The position numbers were made by a program, and so were the translations under genes. DNA of 64,000 bases from Meandrina meandrites (taxonomy: Eukaryota; Cnidaria; Anthozoa; Scleractinia; Meandrinidae). Shown in pieces: positions 60,101-64,000 of this stretch. The notes below the pieces were generated by a model. It saw nothing but the letters and a program-made list of their open reading frames with translations. It was not told the DNA's origin and ran no database searches. Numbering within the stretch: the first letter of the stretch is position 1; each line of letters begins with the position of its first letter. Location: positions 7,124,201 to 7,188,200 of the forward strand of contig OY855913.1 of the NCBI GenBank assembly GCA_963693305.1, given 5' to 3'.

Positions 60101-62230
60101 TTTTGGTAAAATCTCATAAAAAATGTATTTAGAATGAAATGACCTTCACAGCATCGAAACAATGCATGCAGTTAAATTATAAAACAAATCCCTCTAAGAT
60201 AAGGTAATCATAAAATAAAGATAGTAAACAAATTAAATAACAAAAGATGTACATGTGCATAACTGAAGTGCTGTTACATAAAGCAGCATAAACTGTCTTT
60301 TGTGGAAATTAAATGTGAAATTAAAGTGTCTTGTTTGCTTGCATGTGTACATATGTAGTTGCCAAGTTTTGATATTTGCAAAAACAGCAATTTCACCAGA
60401 TTCTCCCCACTAGTGTTAAAGACATGCATGGAATCAGTAGAGATAATTTGCTTGTACATGTAGATATCTTGCCCTTCAGCCTACTAAAGGTCTTCTGTCT
60501 GTCTCTTTCCTATCTGCCCTTCAGTCTCTATACATTGTCCCCACATCAGCATGCCATGTAAACTTTGATGGGGTGTTGGAGGAAGGTGATGGGCCTTCAG
60601 CATCTGAGGACAGCTTGGCGTTCTCTGAAGACTCGCTATCTTCGTCATCGTCATTTCTTCACTTCAGATCTGCACAGGTTCTGTCTGCACATCTGTTGCA
60701 TGCACATCCAAACCTCGTTAAATTCTACCGTCATCATCATCATCACCATCATTCTCTAGCATGCACACTACATGACTTCCTAAGTTTTCTTGTAACATTT
60801 TGTCAAGGATAACTGTCATTACAAAAGTAAGCAGCATTGTTACATGTAGTAATTTTAATTTATCATGGGTGAACTTGGTGAAGGTCAGTTACTTCTCTTC
60901 GGCATAGTGGTTTACAGTTAAATGTTGAAATCAGTGAGGCAGGCATTGTCAGAAAAATACATTTTTCCAAGATCCATTTTTGTACCAGTCGGAAGCTCTA
61001 CAACATGAGCTACACGAGAGAGAAGCAGCTGAGCGATTTACTTGTCTCATTTGTTGAACTTGCTGTAAGCTGCTAGAGTTAGAAATGACAGTACTTTGAA
61101 TGTCATAAGGTGTTCAAAAACTTTGTAAAATGTTCCAGCTTTCTTTCCTGAAAATAATTCTCAAACCCTGTTGGTTCAATCAGCAAGCCCTATTTGAGCA
61201 TTATTTGTTAAGTATAGTGTACATGTTGCACCTGAGTTTTTGGACAGAACAAGTCAGTTGCAGTGTTCATGAGCTGTTACTGAACAGTTGAATTTGAATG
61301 GGTTCATTTTCTCATGGATCTCCAAAACAAATGCAACTGTTGTCCTCCATTTTCTCATCAAAAAGTTCATAATTAAACAGTCAGATAAATTAACTTTCTG
61401 GTTTTCTGATTTGTGTTTATCACTTGTTCATGTGGTTACAAACCAACTTAGTCTCTACTCAATCATATTTTATAGACCCTACATGGTAGTTGACTTATCA
61501 GTACCAAAGTAACAATAACGGTTGTTTTATCATGTGCATAAACCATCAATGCCAGTACCACATCCTTTTGTCAATCACCTCATTCTTAGTAAATAATAAA
61601 GATGGTAAATTTTTTGTTTTCATTCGTGTACACTTAACATTAACAATCTTTTCCTTTTGTCACTCTTTTTAGTAACTCTTCTTGCATGTTTTAAATAGAT
61701 TAATAATTTAAAAGTGTTAAAATAACAGTTAAACCTTGACAATAGTGTGCATGTATAAGCTATTAGCTTCAGTTGTATACTGAATATTGCTAGCAGCATT
61801 TGAGATTAAAAAGCTGTTGGTCTTGGTTGTTCAAAGAGTAGATAAAGTTATCCATTAACAAGATTAAGTGTTGGATTAGCTCCATAAATCTCCTTCACAA
61901 TTAAGGAACTGTATCATGGATTTTATATTTCAACCAAGATTAGACATACATACACTTCATTGAGCATCACTCAAAAAGGTTGAAAAAAAGTTGTCACCAA
62001 ATTGAGTAAAATATGAAGATATTGAAGCTATGGTTTTGTCATTCAGATCCATAAATGTAATCCCTTCGCTAAGTTTGATAGCATGGATTTGGCAAAACTT
62101 CATAACAATATTAATAAACTAGACGCAACACAGCCCCTTAAAAATTTCTGCTTTTTATGTCGTACAATAAGTGGTGTGACCCTCCCAATTGACTGACTGA
62201 CTGACTGACTGACTGACTGACTGACTGACG

Positions 62231-62290
<60 letters not shown>

Positions 62291-64000
62291 ATAACTAATT
62301 ATTTTTGGTTGCTATTTATTTTAGAGTGCTGAGCTGGACAAAACCAAGAAGGCAAGTGTGAGCAGTACAGCCAGTGTGGCCAGCAGTACAGACAGCCTGC
62401 CAGGAGGGGAGCAAGACAGTGATGCAGCTACCCCAGGAAGCTCATCCTTTGCGATCTCCTCTATCAGTGTAAGCATTTGTTATCTGTAGAACAACTTTAT
62501 ATCTTTAGTTACATTCTTTGAGTTTTAACCAATCAAACAGCTAATCAGTAATGTGGCAAAAAGTTATTCTTATCTCTACTGATAGTAATCTCTCTACTTA
62601 CAACCACCCCCTTGCATATTTACCAGGGCCCAGTTGTTCAAAGATTGGATAACACACTCCAGTGGATAGATCGCTACACAGTGTCTGCACTTATCCACTG
62701 GAAAGTGATTTATCCAGTGGATCGCATTATCCACCCTTTGAACAACTGGAGGTGCATACATCGCTAATTACTCACACTACAACCCTAATATCTTACAATA
62801 CAAGTTACCATTCCCCTTACTTGTGCTGCGTTACTTTCTTGCTCTCTTACCAGACCAATTCCAGTTGCCATAGCATGAACATCAGAAATTATTACAGCTC
62901 TTGTTGGTCTCTCCTTGCTCAGGTTGTCAGGTTGCCTGAAAATTTTACTGGCGCCTTTCTTGTCCTGACGCAAAACTTGACTTGCCAACTTCACTACAAC
63001 TCATGCCAGGGCTTGAATACTAGATTCCACTGAACAATCCTTAGGCTACTGCACCTCACGGCGTATTTTGTTTCAACCAATTCATGCTGTCAACATGACT
63101 AGTTTCAGCCAATAGCGTGTGGGGAAAACTAGTTATTCAGTCTTTTCACTGAAGTGAATTCCTTCCTTTTATCTTTAGATGCAACACCACCACCGTGAGG
63201 AAGATGACAGGTTTGCCACCATCCGTCCTCAAAACCTGATCGCCCGACAGCATCAGGAGCACAACAGGCAAGGAGACGAGATGCGAGATCAACTGGAAGT
63301 GTACAAGAAACTGCGGCAGAACCACCAGAAGGAAGTACGGATACTGGAGACCAGACTGCAGTTGGAGATGAACGACCACCGCAGGAATCTTGACAAGGAG
63401 TATGATCAACAGGTACATGGCTGAGTGACATTGTATTTCACCTTACACTGTAGAACAGGAATTTCTTGTGCAGCTATTTGGTGTTGTTGCTGTTCTGTGG
63501 ATGAAACCTTAGTGGGTGACCATTCAAATCAAAGCTGTTGTCTTGAGCAGTGGTTTCTTGTTGTGCTATTCAAGGTGGTTTTAATTTTTAAGCCAGTGAA
63601 TGAAACCCCAATGTGTGACCATTCAAATGAAAGCTATTGAGCAGTACTTTCATTTGGTACTGTTTATGAAACTTAAGTGTGTGACCATTCAAATTAAAGC
63701 TATTGAGCATTGCTTTCAAGTGGTGCTGTTGAAGGTCGTTGTGGTTTCTGAACCCAAGCTGTGTCTGAGTGTGTGACCTGTCAACTGAAAGCTAAGTGTG
63801 ATAAATGGAACTTTCACATGATGGTGTTTTGTTTTTGAGAATTTTTTTTTACTTTTGAACATCTACTTTTGCAAAATAAAAGTGTTAAATACACAGTATC
63901 CTCACATGTGTGTCGTTTTTCAGGTGCACCAGTTTGAAAGAGACTTAGAAAAGCTACGAGCCAGACAAAAGACTGAAATGGAGCAAAAGCTGAAGCATAT
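51158..64000 (+). CDS. TAOK: TAO-family Ser/Thr kinase (5' part, runs off window)
   Basis: STE20-group MAP3K acting upstream of p38/JNK and Hippo. Exons: 51158-51352 (ATG at 51212), 53872-53943, 54106-54207, 54773-54818, 55364-55422, 55520-55568, 55700-55741, 56052-56112, 56363-56414, 56806-56845, 58571-58667, 59043-59124, 59730-59930, 60525-60677, 62325-62468, 63179-63412 and 63924 to the end. Gly loop GHGSFGAVY, Lys60 (AVKKM), HRD Asp154, DFG Asp172 and MAPE at 192-195 show an active kinase. '[15 protein letters not shown]' and '[12 protein letters not shown]' are TAO signatures. A Ser-rich acidic linker and the coiled coil ([14 protein letters not shown]) follow. The start lies in a conserved exon; whether upstream ATGs in the preceding intron matter is unclear. 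Invertebrates usually have one TAO gene, so vertebrate paralogue numbers are not assigned. Confidence 0.95.
51770..53274. mobile_element. 1.5-kb DNA transposon with 9-bp target duplication
   Basis: Ends TAGCCTCCCACGCAGTCG / GACTGCGTGGGAGGCTA are inverted for about 90 bases. The 9-base CATCTCCTG flanks it exactly (51761-51769 and 53275-53283). A 9-bp duplication fits a Mutator-like superfamily. The interior codes for a RecQ-helicase-like fragment rather than a recognisable transposase. It sits in TAO kinase intron 1. A 78-base relative is at 27658. Confidence 0.92.
52095..52517 (+). pseudogene. RecQ-helicase-like fragment inside the 1.5-kb element
   Basis: A 140-codon frame contains '[26 protein letters not shown]' (split here: [11 protein letters not shown] at about residues 23-33). 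This resembles the region after the Walker A motif in RecQ helicases (SPLxxLMxDQV). The Walker A and DEAD boxes are missing. It is a captured or degraded element-borne helicase piece. Confidence 0.6.
53429..53592. mobile_element. MITE family A, copy 2
   Basis: TATGTTGCGGTTTAAATTTA at the left is inverted at the right (TAAATTTAAACCACAACATA). The inner CAAAGGAAAATA / TTTTCCCTTG words are mirrored. It lies in TAO kinase intron 1, just after the 1.5-kb element. Confidence 0.88.
54371..54514. mobile_element. MITE family A, copy 3
   Basis: TATTTGTTGTGGTTCAATTTTACC is mirrored by GGTGCAATTGAACAACAACAAATA. The inner GGTATTTTCCTTTGTT is mirrored too. It lies in TAO kinase intron 3. Confidence 0.88.
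56904..57128. repeat. Palindromic MITE in TAO kinase intron 10
   Basis: AGTTGATTTCACATTAC at the left is matched by GTAATGTGAAATCAACT at the right. Inner AAGTTCGTTGGGTAATTGGG..ACGAAGTAGCCAATTATG is mirrored. It begins 58 bases after the exon 10 donor. Confidence 0.9.
57361..58552. mobile_element. hAT-like element with AAATACAG duplication
   Basis: The ends GGTTTTCAATAAG and CTTATTGAAAACC are inverted. AAATACAG lies directly on both outer sides (57361-57368 and 58545-58552). The right end sits 18 bases before the TAO kinase exon 11 acceptor. A smaller MITE (58121-58313) is nested inside. No transposase frame is seen. Confidence 0.75.
58121..58313. mobile_element. MITE with TTACAGTGCGACTACT ends
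   Basis: TTACAGTGCGACTACTTGAACC..GGGCACCCTGAACAAAATTAAC is mirrored at 58250-58313. The ends match the element in RBR2 intron 2 (30898-31246), so both belong to one family. Confidence 0.9.
60525..60677 (+). other. Cassette-type exon 14 of the TAO kinase gene
   Basis: This 153-base, phase 0-0 exon has a strong pyrimidine tract before CTTCAG and is Ser/Glu/Asp-rich ([19 protein letters not shown]). Skipping it would keep the frame. Less conserved than the surrounding exons, so alternative use is possible; this is inference. Confidence 0.55.
62189..62290. repeat. (GACT)n(GATT)n microsatellite
   Basis: About ten GACT units and then about fifteen GATT units end 34 bases before TAO kinase exon 15. 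Confidence 0.95.
62630..62750. mobile_element. MITE in TAO kinase intron 15
   Basis: CCAGTTGTTCAAAGATTGGATAA is matched at the right by TTATCCACCCTTTGAACAACTGG. The centre contains mirrored TCCAGTGGAT words. Confidence 0.9.
63510..63800. repeat. Degenerate tandem repeats in TAO kinase intron 16
   Basis: 'GTGTGACCATTCAAAT.AAAGCTATTGAGCA' recurs with units starting near 63516, 63612 and 63683, and a diverged unit near 63772. No coding potential. Confidence 0.85.

Overview
The window is AT-rich animal nuclear DNA: genes split by GT-AG introns, a TAO-family kinase, FHIT and CCDC86 homologues, and a heavy load of palindromic DNA-transposon debris and microsatellites. The protein style and repeat content suggest an anthozoan cnidarian, probably a stony coral. 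That is inference; no species marker is visible.

Layout. Bases 1-7.4 kb hold degenerate tandem repeats, one short Tudor/DUF4537-like ORF and a transposon with inverted ends. From about 7.5 to 38.5 kb lies a tandemly repeated ubiquitin-conjugation locus. Its unit is a divergent gene pair: a small UBE2L-like E2 on the minus strand and a ubiquitin-fused RBR-type E3 on the plus strand, transcribed away from a shared upstream region. Unit 1 has E2-1 (7498-10127) and RBR1 (13005-22260). Unit 2 has E2-2 (25852-28479) and RBR2 (29516-32580). Unit 3 keeps only the first coding exon of the E2 (34574-34602) in front of a complete RBR3 (35241-38481). I rebuilt each gene exon by exon from splice sites; all five complete models stay open, and matching junctions have matching phases.

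Each RBR protein begins with a domain of ubiquitin fold and length (76 residues in copies 2 and 3) that still ends in Gly-Gly. An acidic linker follows, then a RING1 that lacks its first Cys pair, a BRcat (IBR) and an Rcat with its catalytic Cys. UBE2L3-type E2s are the usual partners of RBR ligases. The locus therefore looks like a self-contained modifier/E2/E3 set that expands and decays as a block. NF-kB-like motifs occur in all three divergent promoter regions, so an immune role is possible but unproven.

From 40.5 to 44.8 kb, an intronless FHIT homologue (minus) and CCDC86 (plus) are head to head, with 73 bp between start codons. From 51.2 kb to the window end runs the 5' part of a TAO kinase gene: 17 exons covering the whole kinase domain, an acidic/Ser-rich linker and the start of the coiled coil. 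Its introns hold several mobile elements, including a 1.5-kb element with 9-bp target duplications and a RecQ-helicase-like fragment. The remaining intergenic DNA is mostly microsatellites, MITEs and unrecognised AT-rich sequence.
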